Source of the DNA: Streptosporangiaceae bacterium
GTDB lineage: Bacteria; Actinomycetota; Actinomycetes; Streptosporangiales; Streptosporangiaceae
Assembly (NCBI GenBank): GCA_030041195.1
Contig: JASHOI010000435.1
Coordinates: forward strand, 1 to 20,428
Reading direction: 5' to 3'
DNA length: 20,428 bases
Position numbers and translations under genes: made by a program. Numbering within the stretch: position 1 is the stretch's first letter; each line of letters starts with the position of its first letter. This document shows, in pieces, positions 6,912 to 14,940 of this stretch. The notes below the pieces were generated by a model. That model saw only the letters and a program-made list of their open reading frames with translations, made no database searches and had not been told where the DNA came from.

Positions 6912-7695
6912 CCCGACGATCCTGGCCCTGCGGGCGCTGGGCGAAAGGGCCGGCACCGCAGCGGATGACGAGCACGCCGAGACCTGCGCGCAGTGCCGGG
7001 CCGAGCAGGCCCGGCTGACCGAGGTCGTCAACCTGGCCAGGGCCGGGGGACCGGGGCAGCTGGAAACGCCGCCGCCGCAGGTATGGGACCGGATCGCCGC
7101 CGCCGTGACCGACGGCGCACCGGCGGCCTCCGCCGTCCCGCGAGTATCGGCCCCCGCTGTCCCGGTGGTATCGGCCGCGGCGAACGGCAACCTCTCCCGC
7201 CGCACCCAGCGACGTGGTCGGCTGGTCACGGCGCTGGCCGGGCTGGCCGCAGGGCTGATCGTCGGGGTCGGCGGCACGGTCGGGGTCGCCCAGCTCACCA
7301 AGCCCCCGGCGACCCGGGTCGTCGCCCAGGTCCAGCTGAGCCCGCTGCCGCAGTTCCCGCAGTGGCAGGGCACCAGCGGCACCGCGGTGATGCGCGCCAG
7401 CACCGGCCAGCAGGTGATCACCGTCACGCTTCATGCGCCGCGGCGGCCGGGCTTCTACGAGGTCTGGCTGCTGGCCCGCAACGGGGTCAGCATGATCTCC
7501 CTCGGTGAGCTGAACGACGACCATACCGGGACGTTCACCATCCCGCCCGGAACCGACCTGCGCAACTACTCCCGCATCGACGTGTCGCTCCAGCCGTTCA
7601 ACGGCATCACCGTGCACGCCAAGACCAGCGTGGTCCGGGGTTCCCTGCCGGCCGCGGCGCTGGGCGCCTCGCGCGGGTCCGCCGCACACGACTGA
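6898..7695 (+). CDS. RskA-like anti-sigma factor, single-pass membrane protein
   Basis: The protein is 265 residues. The N-terminal cytosolic part has a zinc-finger-like site, H26-x3-C30-x2-C33, typical of ZAS anti-sigma domains. A transmembrane helix at about 109-131 follows RRTQRRGR, giving an inside N-terminus. The extracytoplasmic part (about 160-248; QVITVTLHAPRRPGFYEVWLL, GTFTIPPGTDL) matches the anti-sigma-K (RskA) C-terminal domain. It should bind the preceding ECF sigma and release it after regulated proteolysis, as known for RskA. GTG 6898 has GGAGG seven bases upstream and lies inside the sigma gene, so translation is coupled. Of the two proteins in this pair it is the better candidate for sensing an external signal; that signal is unknown. 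Confidence 0.88.
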   Translation: MSHTDPTILALRALGERAGTAADDEHAETCAQCRAEQARLTEVVNLARAGGPGQLETPPPQVWDRIAAAVTDGAPAASAVPRVSAPAVPVVSAAANGNLSRRTQRRGRLVTALAGLAAGLIVGVGGTVGVAQLTKPPATRVVAQVQLSPLPQFPQWQGTSGTAVMRASTGQQVITVTLHAPRRPGFYEVWLLARNGVSMISLGELNDDHTGTFTIPPGTDLRNYSRIDVSLQPFNGITVHAKTSVVRGSLPAAALGASRGSAAHD

Positions 7696-7778
7696 GCCTC
7701 GGCTGCATCCGCGCCCGGCCCTCGGAGCGTATGTCAGCACGAGAGCCGTGACCGAGCGCGGCCAGAAATGGAGTGAGC

Positions 7779-8408
7779 ATGCGAGCGTTCAAGCGCGTGG
7801 CCGCGGTGGCGATGGCCGCAGGCCTGTTCCTGGGCGTGGGCGGCGCGGCGACCGTCGCGACCGCCGCAGCGGCTACCCGGGTGCCGGCCTGGAGCCGGGT
7901 GCGGCTGACCGGCGGCGACACGTCGGTGACCACGGCCCCGGGCATCGCCGCGGCGCTGCTGGGCCATGGCATCGTCCCGCTGGCGGTGCTGCCCGGTACC
8001 GAGGGAGCTTCGATCGGCGGCAGCGGCGTCGCGGTCACCTTCACGTTCCCGGTGACCGGCGGCTGGGTGAGCCTGTCCACGCTGCACGGCAGCATCCGCC
8101 ACTCGGGCGGCATCCTGTTCAGCGACCCGGCGACCGGCAAGCAGATCGAGGTCAGCGACTTCGTCATCGCCGTCCACGAGGGCGTTCTCACCGCCGAGGT
8201 CAACGGCAGCGCGAGCGCACGGGTACCGCTGCTGGACCTCAGCCTGGCTCACGCCGCCGTGCGCGCGGGCCGTCATCAGGTGAGGATCAGCGGAATCGTG
8301 CTAACCCTGACGAAGACGGCGGCCGGCGCGCTGGACAGCACGTTCGGCACCACGCTGTTCACCGCGGGTCTCGAGCTGGGCACGGCCAGCACCACGCTCA
8401 GGTACTAG
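7779..8408 (+). CDS. Secreted protein with HtaA-like beta domain
   Basis: The protein is 209 residues with a clear signal peptide: MRAFKR, a hydrophobic run AVAMAAGLFLGVGGAA, and Ala-rich likely cleavage near residues 30-33. The mature part is beta-rich. GGWVSLSTLHGSIRHSGGILFSDPATG and the following VLTAEVNGSAS resemble the HtaA domain of actinobacterial cell-surface proteins, which has a GSVRFTGHGG-type motif and in some members binds heme. The resemblance is partial, and no transmembrane or sortase signal is seen at the C-terminus. ATG 7779 was chosen because GGAG ends five bases before it and the signal peptide begins there; GTG 7773 is in frame. It follows the anti-sigma gene by about 80 bases and may be a target of the sigma factor. 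Function is not established. Confidence 0.72.
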   Translation: MRAFKRVAAVAMAAGLFLGVGGAATVATAAAATRVPAWSRVRLTGGDTSVTTAPGIAAALLGHGIVPLAVLPGTEGASIGGSGVAVTFTFPVTGGWVSLSTLHGSIRHSGGILFSDPATGKQIEVSDFVIAVHEGVLTAEVNGSASARVPLLDLSLAHAAVRAGRHQVRISGIVLTLTKTAAGALDSTFGTTLFTAGLELGTASTTLRY

Positions 8409-8513
8409 CGCCGCGGCTGGTTGCTGGGGTCGGCGATCGCGCCGGCCGGCGTGACCCCGGCCCCGGTACCGCCACTGGCCCTGCGCGAGCGCCTGGTCAG
8501 CCCACACTGAGTC

Positions 8514-8529
8514 GCTGCCGATCGGCAGC
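8514..8529. terminator. 16-base perfect palindrome at convergent gene ends
   Basis: GCTGCCGATCGGCAGC is its own reverse complement and touches the stop codon of the leftward STAND gene (TAG at 8531-8529). As RNA it forms a 6-bp stem with a GATC loop on either strand. A second 12-base palindrome, CGCCGGCCGGCG, lies at 8440-8451 after the secreted-protein gene. There is no T tract. Either could end transcription from one side, but protein binding or chance is also possible. Confidence 0.35.
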
Positions 8530-11276
8530 TACTCGTGGCTGGCGTCCGGGCCGGCCGCACTGGCCAGACCTGCATCGACTGCCCCGTCGATCGTCCAGCC
8601 CTGTCCCTCGCCCAGGCCGTGGTCGAAGGCTGCCGGGTCGCCGCCGGTGCGGGCGGCGGCCAGCCTGGCGGGCAGGTCATACGGCACGGTGACCCGCAGC
8701 AGGGGGTCAGCCACCGGAAGCAGGGCCCGGGCGGCGCCGAGCAGCTGGCCAGCGCGGTGTGGCCCACCGTGGCCGACGGCGACTTCGCCCAGCCCGGCAA
8801 GCGCCAGCGCCATGCCCGGGCGGCTGCGGAGCTGCTGCCAGGTGCGCAGCGCCTCGGTCAGCAGTTCACCGGCCAGCTGCGACGCCGCGTGCACCTCTTC
8901 GAGGCCGTAGTTCAGCAGCAGCAGGGCCAGGTCCCACAGGTCGCCGCCCTGGCGTAGCAGCGGCAGTCCCTCGGCGAACCTGGCGCGTGCCTCGGCGTGC
9001 TGACCGCGGTGCGCGGCGAGCGTGCCAAGGCATCCGAGCACCACCCCGCGGGCCAGGTCGTCTTCAGCAGCCTCGAGGTCACGGAGGCTTGCTTCCAGAT
9101 GCTCCCCGGCGGCGTCGAGGTCGCCCCGGACGAGGGCGGCATTGCCCAGGTAATAGCGCAGGTAGGCGCCGAAGGGCTGGCCGTAGGTTACCTGGACCTG
9201 GCTCCACACCGCGCGCGCCTCTTCCAGCAGGGCCTGCGCCTCCGCCAGCATTCCCTGGCCCGTGCGCACGCGCGCCAGCAACGCGAGCCCGTAACTCAGC
9301 CAGCGACGATCACCAGCCGAGCGGAACATCGCGACGGCAGGTTGCTCGGCTGTCGCGGCCTGGACTAGGTCACCGAGCCCCCACAGCTGCAGCGCCGACC
9401 CGTGCAGCACCTTGGCCCACGCCAGGCTCCCGTCGGCCTCGCCCCGCCGCGCCAGGAGCTCGGTGTACCACGACTGAGCTTCCTGCAGGCGGCCCGACAT
9501 CAGCCAGAACCACCCGAGCGCGCCCGCCAGGGCGACGCCCACCGCGAATTCCCCCTCAGCGCTCACGCTCCAGGCCATGGCGGCGCGCACGTTGTCTTGA
9601 GCGTGCTCGAGCTGCGCGGTCCAGGTACGCTGCTCGGCGGTCCCGAGCAGCATCGGCTCGGCGCGGTCGGCCAGGTCCCGGAAGAACTCGGCGTGGCGGC
9701 GTCGTGTCGGGGCCGCCTCCCCGCTCGCTTCCAGCCGCTCGAGCGCGAACTCGCGAATCGTCTCCAGCATGCGGTAGCGGGGGGTGGTCTCTTCCAGCGG
9801 CTCGACGACCACCACGCTCTGGCCGACCAGCGTGCTGATTGCCTCGAGCGGGTCAAGGTCATCTGGGCCGCCGTTGAGGAGTGCTTCGACGGCCTCGAGC
9901 GTGAACCCGCTGACGAACACCCCAAGCTGGCGGAACAGGCGCTGTTCGGCCGGCCCGAGCATGTCATAGCTCCAGGCAATCGCCGCACGCATCGTCTGCT
10001 GCCGTTCGGGCAGGTCCCGCGGGCCGCGCGTCAGCACGGGCAAGCGGCGCTGCAGCCGCGCCAGCAGGCCCTCGGGAGAGAGCACCGTCAGGCGGACGGC
10101 CGCGAGCTGGAGGGCCAGCGGCAGCCCGTCCAGGCGGCGGCAGATCTCGGCCACCGCGGCTGCGTTGGCATTGGTCAGCTGGAAGTCGGGCCGGGCGTCG
10201 CGCGCGCAGGTGACGAAGAAGGCGACCGCCGGAACGCCGGCCAGGGTCTCCGGATCGGCGCGAGCTGTCGCCTGCGGCAGTGCGAGCGGTGTCACGGCCA
10301 CGACTTTCTCGCCCCGGATCCGTAGCGGTTCACGGCTGGTGGCCAGCACCTTCAGCCCCGGAGCTCGCTCCAGAATCTGCTCGGCAAGCGGTGCCGCAGC
10401 TACCAGTCGCTCGACGTTGTCGACCAGCAGCAGCAGCTGGTGGGAGCCGAAGAAGGCGAGCAGGCTCTCGTCAAGCCCCTGGCCCGGCAGGGCCGGCACG
10501 CGAAGTTGCTGGGCCACCGTCCCGCGGATCAGGGAGATATCGGTAAGCGTCTCGAGGGAGACGAAGGCAGCGCCGTCGGCGAACTCGCCCGCGACGGCGC
10601 GCGCGGCCGCGAGGGCGAGGGAGGTCTTGCCGACGCCACCCGGCCCCGTGAGCGTGACCAGGCCGGCCTCAGCCTGCCGCAGCAGCCCGGTGACCAGCCG
10701 CAGCTCTTCCGTCCGGTCCACCAGCGGCCAGCGCGGGGCAGGAAGCGGCGCTGCGGGCGGCGCTGCGGGCGGGCTGACGAAGCGCTCCGTCATCAGGAGC
10801 GCCAGGTCATCCGCGACCAGGGAAGCCAGCTCTTCGGCATCCTTGAAATGCCGATGGGAGACCACGCCCTCGGCCTCTATCGCCTCGAGAAAGCTCGCCA
10901 GCCGCGGCTCACGCCGCGCTGTGTCCTTTATGTAGATCAGCCGCGGCTTGTCCGCTGACAAACGATATTCGTCCTCGAGGCCGGAGACTTCCATGCCGGG
11001 AGCAATCCAGCCGTAGGAATCGGCATAGATGCCGACGAAAACGTCGCTCTGCTTGAGGTAAGCACGGTACAGATCCCGCGGCGCGTAAGGCCTCGCCCCG
11101 AGCTCGAACAACACGGGCGTCAGCCGCAACTGCGTGATCGCGGTGGTCACCGCCTGCCGCTCGGCGGCCAGTTCCCCTAAGGTCGAGCTCACGAAGACGC
11201 GGACCCGCTGGTCGGGCGTTCGGATCACAGCGCTTCCGTTCGCAACCGCGCCATGGCGATCAGTTTCGGCCATCAT
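8529..11276 (-). CDS. DUF4062 - NB-ARC (STAND) - TPR protein
   Basis: The protein is 915 residues. DUF4062 spans about 24-120 (VRVFVSSTLGELAAERQAV; DVFVGIYADSYGW). A Pro/Ala linker follows, then a STAND ATPase: Walker A GPGGVGKTS (211-219), Walker B LLLLVDN (281-287), sensor TSREP (313-317) and GLPLAL (384-389). Residues from about 540 on are TPR-like helices to the end. Unlike many actinomycete STAND regulators (AfsR/LuxR type) there is no DNA-binding domain at either end. STAND proteins act as switches that oligomerise when their repeats bind a ligand; DUF4062 is found on STAND proteins in bacteria and animals and may be the effector. A regulatory or defence role is inferred. ATG 11276 and ATG 11273 are adjacent; the latter has GGCGGGA just before it. 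It is separated by 118 bases from the catabolic operon. Confidence 0.85.
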   Translation of the reverse strand: MMAETDRHGAVANGSAVIRTPDQRVRVFVSSTLGELAAERQAVTTAITQLRLTPVLFELGARPYAPRDLYRAYLKQSDVFVGIYADSYGWIAPGMEVSGLEDEYRLSADKPRLIYIKDTARREPRLASFLEAIEAEGVVSHRHFKDAEELASLVADDLALLMTERFVSPPAAPPAAPLPAPRWPLVDRTEELRLVTGLLRQAEAGLVTLTGPGGVGKTSLALAAARAVAGEFADGAAFVSLETLTDISLIRGTVAQQLRVPALPGQGLDESLLAFFGSHQLLLLVDNVERLVAAAPLAEQILERAPGLKVLATSREPLRIRGEKVVAVTPLALPQATARADPETLAGVPAVAFFVTCARDARPDFQLTNANAAAVAEICRRLDGLPLALQLAAVRLTVLSPEGLLARLQRRLPVLTRGPRDLPERQQTMRAAIAWSYDMLGPAEQRLFRQLGVFVSGFTLEAVEALLNGGPDDLDPLEAISTLVGQSVVVVEPLEETTPRYRMLETIREFALERLEASGEAAPTRRRHAEFFRDLADRAEPMLLGTAEQRTWTAQLEHAQDNVRAAMAWSVSAEGEFAVGVALAGALGWFWLMSGRLQEAQSWYTELLARRGEADGSLAWAKVLHGSALQLWGLGDLVQAATAEQPAVAMFRSAGDRRWLSYGLALLARVRTGQGMLAEAQALLEEARAVWSQVQVTYGQPFGAYLRYYLGNAALVRGDLDAAGEHLEASLRDLEAAEDDLARGVVLGCLGTLAAHRGQHAEARARFAEGLPLLRQGGDLWDLALLLLNYGLEEVHAASQLAGELLTEALRTWQQLRSRPGMALALAGLGEVAVGHGGPHRAGQLLGAARALLPVADPLLRVTVPYDLPARLAAARTGGDPAAFDHGLGEGQGWTIDGAVDAGLASAAGPDASHE
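10747..10770. repeat. Exact tandem 12-base repeat in the STAND linker
   Basis: GGCGCTGCGGGC occurs twice back to back (10747-10758 and 10759-10770). On the coding strand it encodes two copies of the Ala/Pro-rich unit in the linker between DUF4062 and the NB-ARC domain. It keeps frame, so copy-number change would alter linker length by four residues. Confidence 0.7.
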
Positions 11277-11341
11277 TCCCGCCGCCGTCCCACCGCCACC
11301 CTCACGGCCCGAGGTCGTCCTTCCTCCCCAAGGTAGCGAAA

Positions 11342-11378
11342 CCCGGCAACATACCCACGATGCGTGTGTCAGGCCGGG
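11342..11378 (-). terminator. Possible terminator of the catabolic operon
   Basis: CCCGGC (11342-11347) and GCCGGG (11373-11378) form a 6-bp stem with a long loop, which itself contains a short CACG/CGTG pair. Read leftward, the stem is followed by TTTC. It lies just after the last gene of the five-gene operon and before the STAND gene, so it would separate the two. The stem is short and the call weak. Confidence 0.3.
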
Positions 11379-11394
11379 GCGGGAAAGGGAGCGG

Positions 11395-12192
11395 TTAGCC
11401 GCGCGTCACGCCGGCCGCGGTGACGTCGGCGAGGAACCTGCTGACCGCGTCGTTGAACAGCGACGGCGTCTCCCAGTACATCGAGTGCGGGGCGCCCGGC
11501 ACGATCTCGACGCGGGCATGCGCAAGTATCTCGCCGGCCCGGCGGACGGTGGCCGGGCTGAGCACGCTGTCCCGCTCGCCGGCCAGCAGCAGCAGCGGGA
11601 ACGGCGCGGCGTCGAGTTCGGCGAGGGTGGGGCCGTCGCTGCCCAGGTTGCGCAGGTCGGCCATCTTGGCGGTGTTGAACGTTCCCATCTGCTGGAACAG
11701 GAAGGCCAGATCGGGACGGCGCTCCCGGAACTCCGGGGTGAGCAGCCGGTCCAGCACCGGCAGCTTCACCGCGGCCGCCCGGTCGGCCTTGACCAGCTCG
11801 GTCAGCTCGGGATGCCTGAGCCCGCCCAGGGAGTGCGCCAGCACGACCCCGGCAGCGCGGTCCGGCCGGTCCAGAGCGGCCCGCAGCGCGGCCGCGGCCC
11901 CGATCGACTGGCCGACGAGCACGGCCCGGTCCGGCCCTCCGGTGGCCGCGACCGCGTCCAGCACCGCGATGACGTCGCCGGGGAAGGCCACGGAGTCATG
12001 CTCTCCGTCCCACCGCGAGCAGCCGAAGCCGCGCAGGTCCATCGTGATCACCGTGTAGGCGTCGCGGAGCGCCGGGACCTGCTGCCACCAGGCGGCGTGG
12101 TGCCCGCCGGACCCGTGCACGAACAGCACGCCGGGGCCGCTGCCGTGCACCTCGTAGTACAGGCGGGTGCCCTTCCCGGCCGCCCAGCTCAT
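11395..12192 (-). CDS. Alpha/beta hydrolase (possible C-C bond or amide/ester hydrolase)
   Basis: The 265-residue protein has the standard fold: oxyanion loop HGSGGHHAAWW (26-36), strand with DLRGFGCS (52-59), nucleophile elbow G-Q-S96-I-G, acid Asp208 in GERDSV, and catalytic His236 in GAPHSMYWE. No signal peptide is seen. It is the last gene of the five-gene operon, where meta-cleavage pathways often carry a hydrolase for the ring-fission product (MhpC/BphD type). Other family members deformylate amides (N-formylmaleamate deformylase) or hydrolyse lactones, so the reaction cannot be fixed from motifs. ATG 12192 was chosen because it overlaps the stop of the VOC gene (ATGA, 12192-12189). Its own ribosome site is weak, which fits coupled translation. 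Confidence 0.85.
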   Translation of the reverse strand: MSWAAGKGTRLYYEVHGSGPGVLFVHGSGGHHAAWWQQVPALRDAYTVITMDLRGFGCSRWDGEHDSVAFPGDVIAVLDAVAATGGPDRAVLVGQSIGAAAALRAALDRPDRAAGVVLAHSLGGLRHPELTELVKADRAAAVKLPVLDRLLTPEFRERRPDLAFLFQQMGTFNTAKMADLRNLGSDGPTLAELDAAPFPLLLLAGERDSVLSPATVRRAGEILAHARVEIVPGAPHSMYWETPSLFNDAVSRFLADVTAAGVTRG

Positions 12193-12674
12193 CGGGCGGC
12201 GCCCCGGCCGCTGTCGGCGAGAGCCTCCCTGGCCTCGTCGGCCGACACCACGCCGGCCGCCGCCGGGGCGGCCTTCTCGGCGGGGTCGTGCTCCATCGGC
12301 GGCGGGAACTGGCGCCGGTGGTGGTAGACCAGCTCGATCATGGTGTGGTCGGGGTCGTGGATGTAGCAGAACATCGAGTTGTTCTCCGGGCGCATGATCG
12401 GCCGGGTGTGCCGGATGCCCAGCTCGCTCAGGTGGGCGAGGAATCCGTCCCAGTCCTCGACCTCGACCGCGAAGTGGTACGGCGCCATCCGGTCCATCTC
12501 CTCGACCGGCGTGAAGTGCAGGTCGAAGTTGCCGCGCGTCATGAGCACCACCCGGGTGTTGCTCTTGGCCGGGATCCACTTCATCCCGAAGACCTTCGTG
12601 TACCACTCCTTGGTCCGCTCGGGATCGGTCGTCGGGAAGTTGACGTGATGGATGTAGGCAGGCCTTTCGCTCAT
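12189..12674 (-). CDS. Single-domain VOC (glyoxalase/dioxygenase fold) protein
   Basis: The protein is 161 residues. The VOC metal-site pattern is intact: His10 (IHHVNF), His67 (PYHFAVEV) and Glu114 (HTMIELVYH), with the typical betaalphabetabetabeta order and the segment NNSMFCYIHDPDHTMIEL. The C-terminal 35 residues are Ala-rich and probably disordered. Members act as extradiol dioxygenases, glyoxalases, isomerases or lyases, usually with a divalent metal. As a second VOC protein in an operon that already has a two-domain dioxygenase, it may handle a later step or be a paralogous dioxygenase. ATG 12674 has a strong AAAGGAGGAGG site and overlaps the FAH stop (ATGA). It is the only gene in this operon besides the ALDH with a strong site of its own. 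Confidence 0.85.
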   Translation of the reverse strand: MSERPAYIHHVNFPTTDPERTKEWYTKVFGMKWIPAKSNTRVVLMTRGNFDLHFTPVEEMDRMAPYHFAVEVEDWDGFLAHLSELGIRHTRPIMRPENNSMFCYIHDPDHTMIELVYHHRRQFPPPMEHDPAEKAAPAAAGVVSADEAREALADSGRGAAR

Positions 12675-13471
12675 GGCCCCTCCTCCTTTGGCAGTGTCTC
12701 CTCGGTGACCGGGTTGGCGAGCGTGCCGAGGCCGTCGATCGTTATCTCGACGACCTGGCCAGGGACGATCGCGGCCGGCTCGTCGGTGCCCAGCCACACG
12801 ACGTCGCCGGGCCGCAGCGTGATGTAGCGCGACATGGCCGAGATGAAGTCGAACGGGTCGAAGAGCATGTCGCCGGTGGCGAATGAGGCCGCCACCGTGC
12901 CGTCGACCCGCACGGTGGTCGTCGCGGACAGCGGGTCGGCGCCGGTGACCAGGTAGGGGCCCATCGGCTTGAACGTGTCGCTGTTCTTCGAGCGCCAGAA
13001 GGTGCGGTCGGTGTGCTGCCAGGCCCGCGCGCTGACGTCGTTGCCGATCGTCCAGCCGAGCACGGCCGCGGCCGCCTCGGCCCTGCTGCAGTGCCGGGCC
13101 GTGCTGCCGATGACCGCGACGAGTTCGCCCTCGGCCTCCAGCGGCTCGCGGTAGTCGGCGGGCCGGACGATCGGCTCACCGTGCCCGATCAGCGCGTTGT
13201 TGGCGCGGTACCCGATCTCCGGCCGGGTGGGCACCGCCTGCCCGTGGCCGCCGGCGGCGGCGCGCTCGGCGTGCCCCTTGTAGTTCAGCCCGGCGCAGAA
13301 GAACGTGCCGGGAACGGTGGGCGGCAGCAGCCGCACGTCCGCCCGCCGGAGCGCGGGCCGGTTCAGCCGCCGGTGCCTGGTGAACGGCCCGCCGGCGACC
13401 GGCACCACCGCATCCCCCTCGACCAGCCCGTAGCGCGGGCGCCCCGCATCGTCGAAGCGGCACCAGATCAT
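12671..13471 (-). CDS. Fumarylacetoacetate hydrolase (FAH) family enzyme, HpaG-like
   Basis: The protein is 266 residues. The FAH core begins at FFCAGLNYKGHAER (57-70). The metal-binding acidic group is in EPLEAEGELVAVIG (109-122; Glu112 and Glu114 or 116), with Asp145 in GNDVSAR. The conserved WQHTDRTFWRSKNSDTFKPMGPYLVT lies at 151-176, and the late GDVVWLGT and GLGTLANPV motifs are present. This pattern is that of 2-hydroxyhepta-2,4-dienedioate isomerase/5-oxopent-3-ene-1,2,5-tricarboxylate decarboxylase and acylpyruvase relatives, enzymes that act on 2-hydroxydienoates after extradiol ring cleavage. The start at ATG 13471 overlaps the ALDH stop (ATGA) and the sequence IWCRF then begins the N-terminal strand. 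The exact reaction is inferred from context. Confidence 0.88.
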   Translation of the reverse strand: MIWCRFDDAGRPRYGLVEGDAVVPVAGGPFTRHRRLNRPALRRADVRLLPPTVPGTFFCAGLNYKGHAERAAAGGHGQAVPTRPEIGYRANNALIGHGEPIVRPADYREPLEAEGELVAVIGSTARHCSRAEAAAAVLGWTIGNDVSARAWQHTDRTFWRSKNSDTFKPMGPYLVTGADPLSATTTVRVDGTVAASFATGDMLFDPFDFISAMSRYITLRPGDVVWLGTDEPAAIVPGQVVEITIDGLGTLANPVTEETLPKEEGP

Positions 13472-14940
13472 GAGGCCAGCTTGTGCGACACGCGCTTGGT
13501 GACCAGGTAGCCGGACAGGCCCTCGTGGCCGCCCTCCCGGCCGTAGCCGCTGTCCTTGACCCCGCCGGACGGGGCCTGCGGCACGGACCCGCCGCAGTGG
13601 TTGATGGACAGGATCCCGGCCTCGAACCCGGTGATCAGCCGCTCGGCCGTGGCCGCCGAGTCGGTGTACCCGTACGCGGCGAGCCCGTAGGGCAGCGAGT
13701 TGGCGACCTCCAGCGCCTCGTCGACGTCGCCGAACCCGCTGATCGGCGCGACCGGGCCGAACGGCTCCTCGTGCAGCAGCGCCGCGTCCGGGGGCACCTC
13801 GGTGAGCACGGTCGCCGGGTAGAAGAACCCCGGGCCCGGCGACGGCTCTCCGCCGAGCACCACGTGCGCGCCGCGCCCGGCCGCGTCGGCCACCAGGCGG
13901 TGCACGCCGGCCCGGCGCCGTTCGCTCACCATCGGCCCCATCTGCACGCCGTCGTCGAGCCCGTTGCCGACCTTGATCGCCCGCATCGCCGCGACAAAGG
14001 CGTCGGTGAACGCGGGGAGGATCCGGCGGTCCACCAGGAACCGGCTGGGCGAGGTGCACACCTGCCCGGCGTTCACCACCTTGGCCCGCACGGCAGACCT
14101 GGCGGCCGCCACCGGGTCGGCGTCCGCGCAGACGATCACCGGCGCGTGGCCGCCGAGTTCCATGATGGCCGGCTTCATGCTGGCCGCGGCCAGCCCGGCG
14201 ATGTGCTTGCCGACCGGCACCGAGCCGGTGAACGCGATGAACCTGATCGCGGGCGAGGCGATGACCCGGCGGGAGATCTCGTCCGGGACGCCGTAAAGCA
14301 GGTTCAGCACCCCGCGCGGCAGGCCCGCGTCCTCGAACGCCCGGGCCAGCAGGAACACCGTGCCCGGCACTTCCTCGGACGGCTTGATCACGATGGAGCA
14401 CCCGGCGGACAGCGCCGCGGCGATCTTGCGCATCGGGCCGCCGGCCGGGAAGTTCCACGGCACGAACGCGCCCACCGGGCCGACCGGCACCTGCCTTACC
14501 GAGAGCACCTCGCCGACGGGACCAGGGATGATCCGCCCGTAGGCCCGGCGCCCCTCCTCGCAGTCCCAGGCGAGCAGGGTGGCGGCCCGGTGAACCTCGC
14601 CGGTCGCCTCCGGTAGCGGCTTGCCCTCCTCGAGCGTCATCACCCGGCCGATGTCGGCGGCCCGCTGGTGGATGAGCGCGGAGGCGCGGAGCAGGATCCC
14701 CGACCGGACCTCGGGTCCGGCGTCCCGCCACCCGGGGAACGCCGCGCGCGCCGCCTCGATGGCCCGGTCCACGTCCCCCGGCTCGGCGAACGGGACGCGG
14801 CCGAGCACCTGCCCGGTCGCCGGGTTGACGACGTCCTCGCCGCGGCCCGCCCCGCCCTGGACCCACTCGCCGTCGATGTACATCGCGACGTCGGGGTACC
14901 CGGCCGGCCGGCCCACCTCGGTCACTGCCGTCGTGCTCAT
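13468..14940 (-). CDS. NAD(P)-dependent aldehyde dehydrogenase (semialdehyde type)
   Basis: The protein is 490 residues, normal for the family. Catalytic and cofactor residues are present: Asn163 in PWNFP, Lys186 in IVIKPSEE, the FTGS loop (237-240), Glu261 in ELGGH, Cys295 in GQVCTSPSR, and EEPFGPVAPI near the C-terminus. It is closest in feel to succinate-semialdehyde/hydroxymuconic-semialdehyde dehydrogenases and probably oxidises the semialdehyde produced by the dioxygenase encoded just upstream, giving a dicarboxylic acid for the FAH enzyme. An AGGAG site precedes ATG 14940, and that ATG overlaps the dioxygenase stop (ATGA, 14940-14937). Long overlapping open frames on both strands across this gene are by-products of its G+C bias. 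Confidence 0.92.
   Translation of the reverse strand: MSTTAVTEVGRPAGYPDVAMYIDGEWVQGGAGRGEDVVNPATGQVLGRVPFAEPGDVDRAIEAARAAFPGWRDAGPEVRSGILLRASALIHQRAADIGRVMTLEEGKPLPEATGEVHRAATLLAWDCEEGRRAYGRIIPGPVGEVLSVRQVPVGPVGAFVPWNFPAGGPMRKIAAALSAGCSIVIKPSEEVPGTVFLLARAFEDAGLPRGVLNLLYGVPDEISRRVIASPAIRFIAFTGSVPVGKHIAGLAAASMKPAIMELGGHAPVIVCADADPVAAARSAVRAKVVNAGQVCTSPSRFLVDRRILPAFTDAFVAAMRAIKVGNGLDDGVQMGPMVSERRRAGVHRLVADAAGRGAHVVLGGEPSPGPGFFYPATVLTEVPPDAALLHEEPFGPVAPISGFGDVDEALEVANSLPYGLAAYGYTDSAATAERLITGFEAGILSINHCGGSVPQAPSGGVKDSGYGREGGHEGLSGYLVTKRVSHKLAS

Noticed and set aside
6015..7427. A 470-codon leftward frame across the YceI, sigma and anti-sigma genes
   Set aside because: It crosses three well-supported rightward genes and an intergenic hairpin, and has no recognisable motif.
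8759..9838. A 359-codon rightward frame antisense to the STAND gene
   Set aside because: It is Arg/Pro/Ala low-complexity sequence with no domain; the opposite strand encodes clear TPR and NB-ARC sequence.
8529..11276. Reading the STAND protein as an AfsR/SARP or LuxR pathway regulator
   Set aside because: No winged-helix or LuxR HTH is present at either end; the N-terminus is DUF4062 and the C-terminus is TPR-like.
12671..14866. A 731-codon leftward frame spanning the FAH gene and most of the ALDH gene, as if a giant fusion
   Set aside because: Only its last 266 codons encode a recognisable protein (FAH). The rest is an Arg/Gly-rich out-of-frame reading of the ALDH gene, whose own frame has all catalytic residues.
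13468..14940. Assigning gabD to the aldehyde dehydrogenase
   Set aside because: The catalytic motifs are common to many semialdehyde dehydrogenases, and the operon suggests a ring-cleavage product rather than GABA metabolism.
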